Notes: generated by a model not told the origin, from the letters alone. A DNA stretch of 64,000 nt from Hydrogenophaga flava NBRC 102514 (GCF_001571145.1 NZ_BCTF01000011.1:62001-126000); one strand, 5' to 3'. Counted from the first letter of the stretch, positions 29,161 to 39,400 are shown. A program made the numbers and translations.

Positions 29161-30660
29161 TCAGCGCGCGCGCCATTGGGCGATCAGCGCCGACAGGCTG
29201 CCGGCATCGGCCGCCGTACCGTAGGTGTAGTGGTCGGGCCGCACGATGGCCGCATGGACGCCGTGGCGCGACATCCACGCAGCCACCACGCCTTCGGCTT
29301 CCGGCGTCCGGGCCAGGTCGACCAGCGTCAGGCCGGGTACACCGTCCAGCGGCAGCGTGCCATCGCCCACCAGGCGCCAGCCACGACCGGCGCGCTCGTC
29401 CATCAGTTCGCCCACCCCGTCGGCGGTCGCCATGCGGGGTTGCGGAAACAGCGTGCCCGCACCGGGCGTGGTGGTGACGAGTCCACCCACCAGCGGGGGC
29501 AGGATGTCCTGGCGCGGCGTGTCCCTGACCACACCGCCGCACTCGGCCAGCAGGCGTGCGTCGCGCTCGCGGGCCTTGGTCTCGTCGCGTTCGCAGATCA
29601 CGGCGCCGACCCCCTTGATGCGGCTGGTGAGCTCGCGCACATGGGCCTTGCGCTCGGTGCCATAGCTGTCCAGCAGCCGCTCCGCCGCTTCGCCCTGCAC
29701 CTGGCCCGACAGCACCGCCGCCAGCTTCCAGCCCAGGTTGGCCACATCGCGCACGCCCTGGCACATGCCCTGTCCCAGAAACGGTGGCTGCATGTGCGCC
29801 GCATCGCCGGCCAGGAACACGCGGCCCACGCGCCAGCGTTCGGCCACCAGCGCATGGAAGCGGTAGCTGGACTGGCGCCACAGCGTGCCGTCCTCCGGGC
29901 CGAGCCAGCGCGCGAGCAGCTGCCAGGTGCCTTCGGGCGTCGCGGCCTCTTTCGGGTCTTCGCCCGGCTGGAGGCTGATCTCCCAGCGGCGGTGATTGCC
30001 AGGGCCGATCACCAGGGAGCAGGGCCGCTGGGGCTCGCAGTACTGCACGCTGGTGGCCGGCAGCTTGGCCAGTCCACGCTCGTTGACCATCACGTCGACC
30101 ACCAGCCAGGGTTCGTCGAAACCGAGGTCCTCCAGCGCCACGCCCAGCTGGGCGCGCAGACCGCTGCTGCCGCCATCGGCGGCCAGGGCCCAGCGCGCGC
30201 GGACCGGTCGTCCGGCCACGGTGAGCGTCACGCCGTCGGCGTCCTGCGCCAGGCCGGTGCACTCCACGCCCAGCTCAACCGTCACGTTCGGCAGGCGGGC
30301 CACGCGTTCGCGCAGGATGCGTTCCACCGGCGGCTGGGTGAACACGATGGACGGCGTGTAGCCCTGGGGATACGGCGGATCGACCATGGTCATGCGGCGA
30401 ATCGGCTGGCCGTCCACCCCGTAGTAGACCGAGGGGGTGAAGGGCTCGCAGTGCCGCTGCACCGCGTCCACCACACCCAGTTGCTGGAACACCCGCATGA
30501 CCTCGTGGTCCAGCGCGATCGCGCGCGGGATCTCGTAGACGTCCTGCAGCCGGTCGCACACGTACACCGAATGACCCGCCTGGCCCAGCAGGGCCGCGGC
30601 CACCGCGCCGGCCGGCCCGTAGCCGACGATGGCCAGGTCGTAGACAGGCGCTTCGCTCAT
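29161..30660 (-). CDS. FAD-dependent aromatic hydroxylase (MhpA-like)
   Basis: 499 residues, class A flavoprotein monooxygenase. FAD motifs: GYGPAGAVAAALLGQAG near residue 14, a DG motif ADGGSSGLRAQLG near 172 and GDAAHMQPPFLGQGMCQG near 285. These match 3-(3-hydroxyphenyl)propionate/3-hydroxycinnamate hydroxylases. It hydroxylates an aromatic ring, creating the diol for the adjacent extradiol dioxygenase. ATG 30660 overlaps the stop of the FAH gene by one base (TGATG). Confidence 0.9.
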   Translation of the reverse strand: MSEAPVYDLAIVGYGPAGAVAAALLGQAGHSVYVCDRLQDVYEIPRAIALDHEVMRVFQQLGVVDAVQRHCEPFTPSVYYGVDGQPIRRMTMVDPPYPQGYTPSIVFTQPPVERILRERVARLPNVTVELGVECTGLAQDADGVTLTVAGRPVRARWALAADGGSSGLRAQLGVALEDLGFDEPWLVVDVMVNERGLAKLPATSVQYCEPQRPCSLVIGPGNHRRWEISLQPGEDPKEAATPEGTWQLLARWLGPEDGTLWRQSSYRFHALVAERWRVGRVFLAGDAAHMQPPFLGQGMCQGVRDVANLGWKLAAVLSGQVQGEAAERLLDSYGTERKAHVRELTSRIKGVGAVICERDETKARERDARLLAECGGVVRDTPRQDILPPLVGGLVTTTPGAGTLFPQPRMATADGVGELMDERAGRGWRLVGDGTLPLDGVPGLTLVDLARTPEAEGVVAAWMSRHGVHAAIVRPDHYTYGTAADAGSLSALIAQWRAR

Positions 30661-31502
30661 CAAGCCTCCGCCACGATCGGGTTGCTCAGCACGCCGATGC
30701 TTTCGATCTCGATCTCGATGGTGTCGCCCGCCTTCATCCACACCGGTGGCGTGCGCGCCTGGCCGACACCGGCGGGGGTGCCCATGATGAGGGCGTCGCC
30801 CGGCTCCAGCGTCATGCACTCCGAGAGCAGCGCAATGGTCTCCGCGACAGAGAAGATCATGTCGTTGGTGTTGGCGTCCTGCATGACCTGGCCGTTCAGG
30901 CGGCTCTGCAGGCGCAGACCGGTGGCGCCGGGCGCCAGTTCGTCGGCCGTGACCAGCACCGGACCGAAGCCGCCGGTGGCGTCGAAGTTCTTCCCGATGG
31001 TCCATTGCGGTGTGCGCTTCTGGTAGTCGCGCACCGACATGTCGTTGAAGCAGGTGTAGCCGAACACGTACTGCAGGGCGTCGGCCTGGCTCACGTGCCG
31101 GGGCACCCGCCGGCCGATCACCACCGCCAGTTCGGCCTCGTAGTCGAAGCGGCTCGACACCTTGGGCAGCACGCCCGGCTGGCCATGACCCATGAGCGAG
31201 CTTTTGCCGCGGTAGAAGAACCAGGGGTAGTCGGGCTTTTCGCGACCCCCTTCCTTGGCGTGGTCGAAATAGTTCAGGCCCAGGCAGATGGTCTTGCCGG
31301 GTTCGGGCACCAGGGGGGCGAACGACAGGCCGGCCAGCGGCAGGCGCGGGGCGTTCGACGCGATGGCGGCGCGGCCGGCGGCCATCAGGTCACGACCGGC
31401 TTCGAGTTCGGTGCGCAGATCGGCGGCGATGTCGATCGCGGCATCGCCGTCCACGACGGCCAGGCGGGGGCGGCCCTGTTGCAGGTAGGTGGTGAAACGC
31501 AT
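30660..31502 (-). CDS. Fumarylacetoacetate hydrolase family protein
   Basis: 280 residues with the FAH core KTICLGLNYFDHAKEGG, the metal-binding EAELAVVIG near residue 125, and GDALIMGTPAGVGQ. Relatives are 2-hydroxyhepta-2,4-dienedioate isomerases/hydratases, fumarylpyruvate hydrolases and 2-keto-pentenoate hydratases. Next to an extradiol dioxygenase it most likely hydrates or cleaves the ring-fission product. ATG 31502 starts MRFTTYL; a longer in-frame extension would run into the dioxygenase gene. Confidence 0.9.
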   Translation of the reverse strand: MRFTTYLQQGRPRLAVVDGDAAIDIAADLRTELEAGRDLMAAGRAAIASNAPRLPLAGLSFAPLVPEPGKTICLGLNYFDHAKEGGREKPDYPWFFYRGKSSLMGHGQPGVLPKVSSRFDYEAELAVVIGRRVPRHVSQADALQYVFGYTCFNDMSVRDYQKRTPQWTIGKNFDATGGFGPVLVTADELAPGATGLRLQSRLNGQVMQDANTNDMIFSVAETIALLSECMTLEPGDALIMGTPAGVGQARTPPVWMKAGDTIEIEIESIGVLSNPIVAEA

Positions 31503-31513
31503 GGGAAAAGTCC

Positions 31514-32419
31514 TCAGAGGTGGGAAGCAAAAACAACGGCGCGCTGCGCCGTCTTCAGGCGTGCGCTGGGCGGGGCGGAGATGCCCCACTGGTCCACCCG
31601 GCCAGGTGGCCAGGTCCAGTCCGACGGCTGACCGGGCCGGTAGGTGTGGTCGATCTGTTCGACCTCGGCCGTGTATTCGATGACGATGCCGAAGGGATCG
31701 ATGAAGTAGTTGAAGGCGTTGTCGCCCGGACCGTGCCGGCCCGGCCCCCATTCGATGGCGTGGCCGGCGTCCTTCATGCGGCCGCCACCGCGCATCACCG
31801 CGTCCAGCGACGGCATCAGGAAGGCGACGTGGTTGAGGGCGTCGTTGTCGCTGTCGCCCAGGGCGATGCTGTGGTGGTCCGCATCGCAGTTCATGAAGGC
31901 CATGATCCGCGTGCGGTCGGCTAGCACGAAGCCCAGCACCTGTTCCAGGAAGGCCTGGGTGGCCGCCACATCGTGGCTGTTGAGCACGGCATGGGCCAGG
32001 CGCTGCGGTTGGTCGGCGGGCGTGGGGTCGGTGGGCGTTCGCAGCGTGTCGCCGTGCACCACCTCGTAGCGGCGGCCATGGCCGTCGCGCACGATCAGGC
32101 GCCGGCCGCCGGCCGGGTCGGTCGCGGGGGCCTCGTCGTGTTCCACCTGCCCGCCTGCCTGGAGCGTGGCGGCCGCGATGGCTTGCAGGGACTCGGCGCT
32201 GCGCGCACGCAGGGTGACCTGTCTCAGCTGGGGCTCACCGGCTTGCTGGTGGAGCGCCAGCAGATGGTGGTCGGTGCCGCTGCCGCGCAGGTAGAGCACC
32301 CCGTCACCGCGTGCGGCCACCTCCAGCTGCCACACCTGGGTGTAGAAGGTTTCGGCGGCGCTCAGGTCGGGCACCGTCAGCGCCACGCTTCGCAGCGACT
32401 GGATCCAGGGCGATTTCAT
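31514..32419 (-). CDS. Type I extradiol ring-cleavage dioxygenase (vicinal oxygen chelate fold)
   Basis: 301 residues made of two VOC modules. Metal-ligand positions match catechol 2,3-dioxygenase and BphC: His143 (LAHAVL), His197 (LNHVAF) and Glu249 (VIEYT). The N-terminal module lacks ligands, as usual. It opens a catechol-type ring next to the diol, following the hydroxylase encoded downstream. ATG 32419 overlaps the amidohydrolase stop by 4 bases. Confidence 0.9.
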   Translation of the reverse strand: MKSPWIQSLRSVALTVPDLSAAETFYTQVWQLEVAARGDGVLYLRGSGTDHHLLALHQQAGEPQLRQVTLRARSAESLQAIAAATLQAGGQVEHDEAPATDPAGGRRLIVRDGHGRRYEVVHGDTLRTPTDPTPADQPQRLAHAVLNSHDVAATQAFLEQVLGFVLADRTRIMAFMNCDADHHSIALGDSDNDALNHVAFLMPSLDAVMRGGGRMKDAGHAIEWGPGRHGPGDNAFNYFIDPFGIVIEYTAEVEQIDHTYRPGQPSDWTWPPGRVDQWGISAPPSARLKTAQRAVVFASHL

Positions 32420-33477
32420 GAAGATTCCTTTGACAGAGTGAGGTACCGGCCGAGGAAGCGCTGCGCGTTCCCTAAGGCCAGTGCCTCGCGCGTGGCGGTG
32501 TCCAGGCCGGCCTCTGTCAGGCGGTCCAGTGGCCGGGGTTCGTGGAAGTTGAAGGGGTGGTCGGTGCCCAGCATCAGCGACTGGGCGCCGAAGCTGTGCA
32601 GCAGATGGCGCAGGGTGGGAGCGTCGAACACCAGGGTGTCGTAGAACAGCCGGGCGGCCTGTGCCCGCGGTGATTCGGGGATGGACTCGCGCAGCGCCGG
32701 GAACACCTCCCAGCCCTGCTGCAGACGGGGCAGCAGGGCCGAGAGCGTGCCCCCGCCATGGCTGAACGCCAGGCGCAGGTCCGGCAGGCGCTGCAGCAGC
32801 CCGCCGGTGATCACGGAGGCCGCGGCCAGGCCCACGTCGCCGGGGTAGGCCAGCACCTGCTGCAGCTGGGCCGGGCCCACCAGGCGGTCCATGCCCGTCG
32901 GCTTGAGCGCGTGCACGAAGACCGGCACATCCAGCGCGACACAGGCGGCAAAGAAGGGGTCGAAACGGGCATCGCCCACCGGCACACCGTTGACGTTGCT
33001 GCCGATCTCCACCCCCACCAGACCGAGCGCCTCCACCGCATGACGGAGTTCAGCGATTGCCGCGTCCACGTCCTGCAGCGGCACCGCGGCCAGGCCCAGC
33101 AGACGACCGCCCGAGTCGGCACAGATCGCCGTCGTCTGCTCGTTGAGGAAGCGGATCAGGCCCTGTGCGTCGCCCAGATCCAGCCAGTAGCTCAGCAGCT
33201 CGGGCATGGGCGATACCACCTGCATGGCCAGCTCCATGCGGTCCATGTCGGCCAGTCGGCGGGGGGCCGACCAGCAGCGCTCGTCCACCGTGCGGTAGTG
33301 CCGCCCGTTCACCAGCACGTGGCGGTGGCACAGGCCACGGGCGTCGGGCGCCTCGCCCGTGCTCGGCCAGGGCGAGGGCACGGTGCGACCCAGGTAGGCC
33401 GGGAAGCTGGCGGGCACGATGTGCGCGTGCACATCGATGCCGCAGCCACAGGGGTGCAGCGAGGCCACGTGGCTCAT
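32416..33477 (-). CDS. ACMSD-like amidohydrolase (decarboxylase/hydrolase)
   Basis: 353 residues, amidohydrolase-2 family. IDVHAHIVPASFPAYLG gives the HxH metal site near residue 17; VFVHALKP near 190, AFSHGGG near 245 and GTDHPFNF near 311 supply further ligands. Relatives decarboxylate 2-amino-3-carboxymuconate semialdehyde, resorcylates or hydroxyphthalates. Between Bug receptor and dioxygenase genes, a decarboxylation of an aromatic or ring-opened acid is likely. ATG 33477 overlaps the Bug stop (ATGA). Confidence 0.87.
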   Translation of the reverse strand: MSHVASLHPCGCGIDVHAHIVPASFPAYLGRTVPSPWPSTGEAPDARGLCHRHVLVNGRHYRTVDERCWSAPRRLADMDRMELAMQVVSPMPELLSYWLDLGDAQGLIRFLNEQTTAICADSGGRLLGLAAVPLQDVDAAIAELRHAVEALGLVGVEIGSNVNGVPVGDARFDPFFAACVALDVPVFVHALKPTGMDRLVGPAQLQQVLAYPGDVGLAAASVITGGLLQRLPDLRLAFSHGGGTLSALLPRLQQGWEVFPALRESIPESPRAQAARLFYDTLVFDAPTLRHLLHSFGAQSLMLGTDHPFNFHEPRPLDRLTEAGLDTATREALALGNAQRFLGRYLTLSKESS

Positions 33478-34451
33478 TCCGGCTGGATGCCCAGTGTTTT
33501 CACCAGGCCGGCCCAGCGCTCGCGCTCGGCGCGCAGGAAGGCCTCGAACTCGGTCACGGTCATCGACGCCTCGACCTGGGAGCCCAGGGCCTGCATGCGC
33601 TGCGCCACCTCGGGCTGTCGCAACACGGTTTCCAGGTCGCGGTTGACGCGGGCCACCACCTCGGGCGGCGTGCCGGCCGGTGCGAACAGACCGTTCCAGC
33701 CGGTGTACTCGAAGCCGGCAAAGGTCTCGGCCAGCGCAGGCACGTCGGGCATGTCCATCTGCCGTTTCGCCGTGCTCACCGCCAGCGGCCGGACCTGTCC
33801 GGATTTGATGAACGGCGTCAGTGCCGCGTCGGGCAGGCACACCAGTTGCACCCGGCCAGCGATCACGTCCTGCAGCGCATCGGCCGACTTCGTGTAGGGC
33901 ACGTGGTTGAACTTCGCGCCTGCCATGTGGGCCACGCTGTCGGCCAGCATGCCCGAGAAGGTCTTGGGCCCTTCGGTGGCGATGGTCAGCGTGCCGGGCT
34001 GGGCCTTGGCCATGGCCAGCACCTCGCCCAGGGAGCGGGCACCGAGTGCCGGGCTGGCGGCGATGACGAAGGGGCTGCGGCCGACCAGACGCACCGGCAC
34101 GAAGTCCTTCACAGGGTCGTAGGGCAGCGACTTGAAGGTGTACAGGTTGGTCACCATGGCGGCCGTGGTGGCGTAGTAGAAGCTGTAGCCGTCGGGTGCG
34201 GAGCGCGCGGCGGCCTGCGCACCGATCACGTTCTGTCCGCCGGCCCGGTTCTCGATCACCAGCGACTGGCCCCACAGCTTGCCCAGCTGTTCGGCCAGGT
34301 AGCGGGCCAGCACATCAGGCCCGGCGCCTGCGGGTTGCGAAAGGATCCATCGCACCGGGCGCTGGGGCCAGGTGGTCTGTGCCCAGACCCGTGAGAAGGG
34401 AGCGCTCATGGCCAGAACGGCCAGGGCGCGAATCGTGTCGCGACGCAGCAT
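33474..34451 (-). CDS. Bug-family tripartite tricarboxylate transporter receptor
   Basis: 325 residues; signal peptide to about VWA-QTTWP, Bug signature RWILSQPAGAGPD, and LPYDPVKDFVPVR. It is the first gene of the mhp-like operon, so it probably delivers the pathway substrate. GGAGACAACC lies before ATG 34451. It is divergent from a NahR-like LysR regulator over 92 bases that contain two perfect inverted repeats. Confidence 0.9.
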   Translation of the reverse strand: MLRRDTIRALAVLAMSAPFSRVWAQTTWPQRPVRWILSQPAGAGPDVLARYLAEQLGKLWGQSLVIENRAGGQNVIGAQAAARSAPDGYSFYYATTAAMVTNLYTFKSLPYDPVKDFVPVRLVGRSPFVIAASPALGARSLGEVLAMAKAQPGTLTIATEGPKTFSGMLADSVAHMAGAKFNHVPYTKSADALQDVIAGRVQLVCLPDAALTPFIKSGQVRPLAVSTAKRQMDMPDVPALAETFAGFEYTGWNGLFAPAGTPPEVVARVNRDLETVLRQPEVAQRMQALGSQVEASMTVTEFEAFLRAERERWAGLVKTLGIQPE

Positions 34452-34478
34452 GGTTGTCTCCTGTAGTTGTGCTTGCAG

Positions 34479-34541
34479 GCGGCATGCTATGCCGCGACCC
34501 TCTATGTGTACAGGCGATGACGTGGATACATAAAATCCACG
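34479..34541. promoter_or_regulatory. Two perfect inverted repeats in the divergent Bug-LysR region
   Basis: GCGGCAT (34479-34485)/ATGCCGC (34489-34495) and CGTGGAT (34521-34527)/ATCCACG (34535-34541) both have 7-base arms. The second ends two bases before the LysR ATG, a position suited to autorepression; its AT-rich 7-base centre resembles LysR-box spacing. Regulatory function is inferred. Confidence 0.55.
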
Positions 34542-34543
34542 CA

Positions 34544-35464
34544 ATGGATATTCGTTCGGTCGACCTGAATCTGCTGGTGGTGTTCGACGCCATGGCCTGC
34601 CAGCGCAGCGTGAGCCGTGCGGCGGAGTCGCTTGGCCTTAGCCAGCCGGCCACCAGCGCGGCGCTGGCGCGGCTGCGGGTGCTGTTCGACGACGCCCTGT
34701 TCGTGCGCACCGGCGCGGGCATGGAGCCGACGCCGCGCGCACAGGAACTGGCCCCGCTGGTGCACCGGGTGGTGGAGACGATCGGCAGCCAGATCCTGCA
34801 GCGCGCCGGCTTTGACCCGGCGCGTTCGGACCGGCGTTTCACTGTGCTCACCCCCGACATCGGCGAAGTGACCTTCCTGCCGGGCGTGCTGGCCCAGCTG
34901 CGCCAGCAGGCGCCGCAGGTGTGCCTCTATGCCATGGCCAAGCCGCGCGAGACCGCGGCGCAGGTGCTGGAGGCCGGAGAGGCGGACCTGGCCCTGGGGT
35001 TCTTCCCGGACCTGCAGAAGGCAGGCTTCTACCAGCAGCAGCTCTTCAAGACCTCCTACGACTGCATCTGCTGCGCGCGCAACACGGCGGTGGGACGCAG
35101 CCTCACCCTGCGCCAGTTCCTGGCGGCCCGCCATGTCGTCGTGCGGCCGGATGGGCGCGAGCATCAGATCGACCGGTTTCTGGTCGACCGCGGCTACCAC
35201 CGCGAGGTGCTGCTGGAGCTCTCGCACTTCATGAGTCTGATCGAGCTGTTGCCAGGCTCGGACCTGATCGCCACCGTGCCGCAGGACATCGCGGTGGCCG
35301 TGGCGCGCCATGTGCCCGTGCGAAAGATCGCGCTGCCGTTCAGGCCACCGCAGATCCAGGTGCAGCAGTACTGGCACCGGCGCCAGCAGGACGACCCCGC
35401 CAACCGCTGGCTGCGCCAGCTGTTCCACAGCGTGAACCGGCGCGACGGCGCGTCGCGGGCCTGA
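34544..35464 (+). CDS. LysR-family regulator (NahR/NodD-like)
   Basis: 306 residues beginning MDIRSVDLNLLVVFDAM, the typical start of the NodD/NahR branch, with helix-turn-helix SVSRAAESLGLSQPATSAAL. Members respond to aromatic inducers. Divergent from the Bug-led operon, it is its probable activator. ATG 34544 is preferred over far-upstream in-frame starts inside the Bug gene. Confidence 0.92.
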   Translation: MDIRSVDLNLLVVFDAMACQRSVSRAAESLGLSQPATSAALARLRVLFDDALFVRTGAGMEPTPRAQELAPLVHRVVETIGSQILQRAGFDPARSDRRFTVLTPDIGEVTFLPGVLAQLRQQAPQVCLYAMAKPRETAAQVLEAGEADLALGFFPDLQKAGFYQQQLFKTSYDCICCARNTAVGRSLTLRQFLAARHVVVRPDGREHQIDRFLVDRGYHREVLLELSHFMSLIELLPGSDLIATVPQDIAVAVARHVPVRKIALPFRPPQIQVQQYWHRRQQDDPANRWLRQLFHSVNRRDGASRA

Positions 35465-35477
35465 GCAGGGCCGTCGT

Positions 35478-36365
35478 TCAGCGCACGCGCACGCCCTGGG
35501 CCACCAGGGCCCGGTAGGCCGACGGCGCATTGCCGGTGCTGCGCTGGAAGAACTTGCTGAAATAGGCCGGGTCGTCGTAGCCCAGTTGCTGCGCCACCTC
35601 GGCCACGCTCTGGGAGGTGTAGGCCAGCAGGCGGCGGGCTTCGAGCATGCGGCGCTCGTTGAGCAGGTCCAGCGCCGACTGCCCGAGCACCGCGCGGCAG
35701 CTGCGGCTGAGGTGGTCGGGCGTCACCGACAGCGTCTCTGCGTAGAAGCCCAGCGGCTGGTGCTGGCGGTAATGCTGTTCCACCAGGGCCAGGTAGCGCT
35801 GCACCAGCGTGTCGCGTGCGCCTTGCGGGCGCGCCCGGTCAAAGGCCTCGCCATGCCCGCGGACGAACAGCACGGCCAGCAGCGTGGCGCAGGCCAGCAG
35901 CGCATGCACGCGCCCCGGGCGCTGCTGCCGGAACTCCGTGGCGATGCGCTGGAACAGGTCCTGACACTCCTGCGCCTGGGCGCTGTCGAGCGCCGGCAGC
36001 ACGAACGAGGCCTTCAGTTCGGTGCCGAGGAACTGCGCGTCGGCGAGCAGTTCGCGCAGCGTGCCCGTGGGCACCGTCACCTGATGGCCTTCGGTGTCGC
36101 GCGTGTACGCAAAGCCGTGTACCGAGCCCGGTGCCAGCATCAGCAGCGCGGGTGCCGACACCTCGAACTCGCGCCCGTCGATGGTGCCGCGCACACTGCC
36201 CCGGTGCAGGAACTGGAACTGGTGCAGTCCCTCGTGGCGGTGTGCCGGAATGGTCCAGTCCATCTCCTGGCCGCGCACGGCCACCGATTCGTAGTGCAGG
36301 CAGTCGTCGGGTTGGTCGTGGCGGACTTCCTTGAAGGGAACGAGCAGCAGCGGTGCAGGCTTCAT
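35478..36365 (-). CDS. AraC-family regulator with cupin sensor domain
   Basis: 295 residues. The N-terminal cupin-like domain (HRHEGLHQFQFLHRG near residue 42) is followed by two helix-turn-helix motifs at the C-terminus (LSVTPDHLSRSCRAVLG near 213; SVAEVAQQLGYDDPAYFSKFF near 253). It resembles 4-hydroxybenzoate- or hydroxyphenylacetate-responsive regulators. It is divergent from the ThDP-aldehyde dehydrogenase fusion gene over 111 bases and probably controls it. Confidence 0.9.
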   Translation of the reverse strand: MKPAPLLLVPFKEVRHDQPDDCLHYESVAVRGQEMDWTIPAHRHEGLHQFQFLHRGSVRGTIDGREFEVSAPALLMLAPGSVHGFAYTRDTEGHQVTVPTGTLRELLADAQFLGTELKASFVLPALDSAQAQECQDLFQRIATEFRQQRPGRVHALLACATLLAVLFVRGHGEAFDRARPQGARDTLVQRYLALVEQHYRQHQPLGFYAETLSVTPDHLSRSCRAVLGQSALDLLNERRMLEARRLLAYTSQSVAEVAQQLGYDDPAYFSKFFQRSTGNAPSAYRALVAQGVRVR

Positions 36366-36476
36366 CGGTATGGGCGAAAGGAGGTGCCGGAAAAGTACAA
36401 GCATGCGCCGAATCGTCCATCGCCGCACCGGGGGAAAACACGCACCATCGCGCTCCACCTGCTGTCCTGTCCGACC

Positions 36477-39400
36477 ATGACCCGAATGCCCGACCCCTCT
36501 GTACCTGTCCCCGCACCGACGCGTGCGGCGCCACTGCGACTGACCGGCGCCCAGGCGCTGGTGCAGGTGCTGCTGGCCGAAGGCGTTGACACGGTGTTCG
36601 GCATCGTGGGGGGCAAGCTCTCGCCGCTGTTCCATGCGCTCAGCCGCGAGCCGCGCATCCGCTTCATCGGGGTGCGCCACGAGGCCGCAGGCCCCATGAT
36701 GGCCGCCGCCGTGCACGCCGGCACCGGCCGGCTGGCGGTGGCGGTGGGCGAACTCGGCCCGGGCGGTCTGAATCTGGCGTCGGGTCTGGGCGTGGCGCTG
36801 AACAACCACCTGCCGCTGCTGGCCATCACCACCAACCAGCACCGCGCTGCGTCCTACCCGCACGTGGGCGTGTTCATGGACCTCGATACGCGCGCCGTCA
36901 CCGCGCCGCTGACCAAATGGAATGCGGTGGTGAACGACGCGCGCCGCATGCCCGAACTGGCGCGCCGCGCGATCCGCGAGGCCCTGAGCGGCCGGCCCGG
37001 CCCGGTGCACCTGGACATCCCGCAGGACGTGCTGGGCGAGGTGCAGGCGTTTGCCGCCGACGAGTTCGCACTGCCGCCCGCGCGCTACCGCGTGACCGAA
37101 CCGCCGCGGCCGAGCGCACGCTCGGTGGCCGCGGCCGTGGCGCTGCTGCGCGCGGCCCGCCGGCCGCTGATCGTGGGCGGTGGCGGTGTGGTGGCGGCGG
37201 GCGCGGTGGCCGAGTTGCGCACGCTCGCGCAACGGCTGAACGCGCCCGTGCTGCCGACCCAGATGGCGCTGGGCCTGGTGCCCAGCGACAGCCCGCACTT
37301 CGTCGGCCATGGCGGCATCATCGCGGGCGATGCGGTGCGCCACGCCTTCGAGCGGGCCGATGTGGTGCTCAGCGTGGGCTGCCGCTGGTCGTCGTGGATG
37401 TGGGACGAGCGCGGCGCGCTGGCGCGGCGGCACCACCGGGTGATCAACATCAACATCGACCCCTCGGCGCTGGGCCAGGCCGTGATGCACGAGGTGGCCA
37501 TGCAGGCCGACGCTGGCGAGGCCCTGCGCGATCTGCTGTCGGCGCTGGGTGACGCGCCAGTACCTGCTGGCGAATGGCTGGCCGAGGTGCGGGCCGTGCG
37601 CAGGCGCTACGAACACAAGCTCGCGCTGATGGCGGCCGACACGGAAGAGACCATGCACCCGGCGGCGCTGGCCAAGGCCGTGGCCGACGCGCTGCCGGAC
37701 GATGCGCTGGCGGTCTACGACGGCGGACACACCACCTTCTGGAGCAACGACTTCACGCAGGTGCGCGAGGTGCGCACCCGCTTTCACGAGCCCGGCATGA
37801 GCCACCTGGGCTTCGGCCTGCCGGCTGCGATCGCGCTCAAGAGCCAGTTCCCCCGGCAACCGGTTTTCAACATCACCGGCGACGGCGCCTTCGGCTTCAC
37901 CCTCAACGAACTCGACACCGCGCGGCGCCATGGCTTGCCGGTGATCACCATCGTGCACAACAACGCGGCCTGGGGCGTGATCCGCATGGGCCAGAAGGCG
38001 GGCATGAATTTCGAGATGGGCACCGCCCTGGAGGACACCGACTACGCCGCCATTGCGCGGGGCTTCGGTTGCCACGGGGAGGTCGTCACACGCGCTGGCG
38101 ATGTGGCGGCCGCTCTGCAGCGGGCGATCGCGTCGGGCTTGCCCGCCGTGCTCGACTGCCGCACCAAGTTCCTGCCGCACCCCGCGGTGGGTCAGTTTGT
38201 CAGCATGAACAAGTACGGCTTCCACTCGCTCTCGCGGGTGGAGATGCCCAAGGAGCAACGCATGAACGAGATCACGATGCTGGTGGGGGGCGAGCGCGTC
38301 GCCGCGGCCAGCGGCCAGACCTTTGAACGCCGCAACCCACTGGACGGCAGCGTGGCCACCCGCGCGCCGGCCGCGAGCACCGCAGACGCCCGGGCCGCAG
38401 TGGACGCGGCGGCCGCCGCCTTCGGTGAATGGTCCCGTCTCGGGCCGGGCGCACGCCGCGCGCTGCTGCTCAAGGCCGCCGCGGAGCTGGAGGCGCGCAC
38501 GCCGCGCTTCATCGAGACCATGGCGGCCGAGACCGGTGCAGCGGCGCCCTGGGCCGGCTTCAACGTGCACCTGGCGGCTGGGATGCTGCAGGAGGCGGCG
38601 GCCATCACCACCCAGGTCAGTGGCGAGGTGATTCCGTCCGACGTGCCGGGCAGCCTGGCCATGGCGGTGCGCCAGCCGGCCGGTGTGGTGCTGGGCATTG
38701 CGCCCTGGAATGCGCCGGTGATCCTGGCGGTGCGGGCCATTGCCACCCCGCTGGCCTGTGGCAACACGGTGGTGCTCAAGGGATCCGAACTGTGCCCGGC
38801 CACGCACGGCCTGATCGTCGAGGCGCTGCAGGCCGCCGGCCTGCCGCCGGGCGCGGTCAACTTCGTCACCAACGCCCCCGCCGATGCCGCCGAGGTGGTG
38901 GAAGCCATGGTGGCCCACCCGGCCGTGCGCCGCGTCAACTTCACCGGTTCCACGCGCGTGGGCCGCCTGCTGGCGGTCACCTGCGCCCAGCACCTGAAGC
39001 CGGTGGTGCTGGAGCTGGGCGGCAAGGCGCCGTTCCTGGTGCTCGACGACGCCGATCTGGACGCCGCCGTGGATGGGGCCATCTTCGGTGCCTTCGCCAA
39101 CTCGGGACAGATCTGCATGTCCACCGAGCGCCTGGTGGTCGACGAACGGGTGGCCGACACCTTTGTGGCCAAGCTGGCGGCCCGTGCCGTGGGGCTGCCG
39201 CTGGGCGATCCGCGCAAGGGGCCGGTGGTGCTGGGTTCGGTGGTGGACATGGGCACGGTCGAACGCTGCAATGCGCTGATCGACGACGCGCTGGCCAAGG
39301 GCGCCACGCTGGTCTGCGGCGGAAAGGCCGAGAACACGCTGATGCCGGCCACCGTGCTGGACCACGTGACCCGCGACATGCGCATCTACCATGAGGAGAG

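Noticed and set aside
28801-31026. 741-codon plus-strand open frame across the mhp-like operon
   Set aside because: It crosses three well-supported minus-strand genes with coupled starts and has shadow-like composition.
35586-36476. In-frame upstream extension of the fusion gene
   Set aside because: It lies antisense to the AraC gene and shows no enzyme motifs; ATG 36477 starts the conserved ThDP region.
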